Source: Heliocidaris tuberculata
Lineage: Eukaryota > Echinodermata > Echinoidea > Camarodonta > Echinometridae
Assembly: GCA_025618425.1 (NCBI GenBank)
Contig: CM046837.1
Span: 26,035,793 to 26,099,792, forward strand
DNA length: 64,000 nt
Reading direction: 5' to 3'
Made by a program: the position numbers and the translations under genes. Below, one piece after another: positions 63,490 through 64,000 of the stretch. The notes beneath the pieces are model-generated. The model did not search any database, was not told the DNA's origin, and saw only the letters and a program-made list of their open reading frames with translations. Each line of letters begins with the position of its first letter. Position 1 is the first letter of the stretch.

Positions 63490-64000
63490 TTAGACGGGCA
63501 AGCGTAAGTAGTACAAGAGTATTTCCTTTTAAACTAAACAAGTCGGTTTGCATTCCCACGCGATGTATTGTGTAACATTTTGAAAAGCAAAGATTGGAGT
63601 ATACTTGTCACTTCATCTAAACCGATGATCAATATTTGTGCAATACATCTATATGTTGAAATTCGTCTGGCTAACGTTATGTTTGACTAGCGAGGGGTGT
63701 GAATATTGTTCCCACGTGTGACTCACTCTCTGTGTCATGCTTTCAAAAATCAGGCTTACGGCATACTGACAGTCTCAGTCCATGCTACAAAGACATTTTT
63801 TTTTCTTCAGGATGTTCATGGGCAGGGGCGTCCTTATAGCATTTTAAATAGGACAGGGGCCACATTTGCAACAAAGGTGACAACAGAAAGCACCCCCCCC
63901 CCCCATATTGTCCCCATTATCCCCGTGTTGTTGTCGTAGGGTTTGGTTGTTTTTTCTAGAAGCGGGGGGGGGGGAATGAAAGTTCCTTTTAAAACGCCCA
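63490..64000. other. No gene seen
   Basis: AT-rich DNA with a C-run at 63893 and a G-run at 63965. No supportable feature up to the window edge. Confidence 0.4.

Overview
The window looks like a repeat-rich, AT-rich genome of a marine invertebrate deuterostome, most likely an echinoderm such as a sea urchin. This is an inference: introns are long and full of short DNA transposons, there is a DIRS-type tyrosine-recombinase retrotransposon, and the two host genes are animal-like. No species is claimed.

Two host genes are supported, and they converge. On the + strand, 13 coding exons between 2127 and 39706 encode almost all of a DDX18/Has1-type DEAD-box RNA helicase, a nucleolar ribosome-biogenesis factor. 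Every junction is phase-consistent and all helicase motifs are present. Only the N-terminal exon (about 50-60 residues by comparison with human DDX18) was not found. On the - strand, three coding exons (49898 down to 42883) encode an atypical alpha-tubulin of about 454 residues. Its introns sit where animal alpha-tubulin genes have them, and the ATG-only first exon is uncertain (a candidate lies at 50775-50777).

Most of the rest is mobile or repetitive DNA. Inside DDX18 introns: a TTAA-bounded foldback (1487-2075); a 3.6-kb long-TIR element (8159-11779) holding a LINE fragment that was itself hit by two TA-flanked elements; TA or short-TIR MITEs (13756-14154, 15254-16012); two families of hairpin-headed elements carrying AGGTCA-rich tandem units (families A and B in this annotation); a hAT-like non-autonomous element with 8-bp duplications (21898-22890); a ~96-bp satellite with a three-unit higher-order period (23700-26010) between ~290-bp direct repeats; a decayed Tc1-like transposon (28440-29751); and a nest of five elements (30665-39471) centred on a nearly full-length, decayed DIRS element (30810-36611) with inverted terminal repeats and an internal complementary region.

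The right-hand 14 kb (50-64 kb) has no convincing protein gene apart from a truncated LINE inserted in a GAT-rich microsatellite (56202-57852). It contains a 1.6-kb foldback element (51902-53530), inverted duplications, GGT/GAT, CT, GT and poly-C/poly-G tracts, and small palindromic MITEs.

The host genes show no functional link to each other. The interest of the window lies in the nesting record of its transposons and in repeat-borne regulatory-like motifs, especially many perfect DR1 (AGGTCA-A-AGGTCA) sites.
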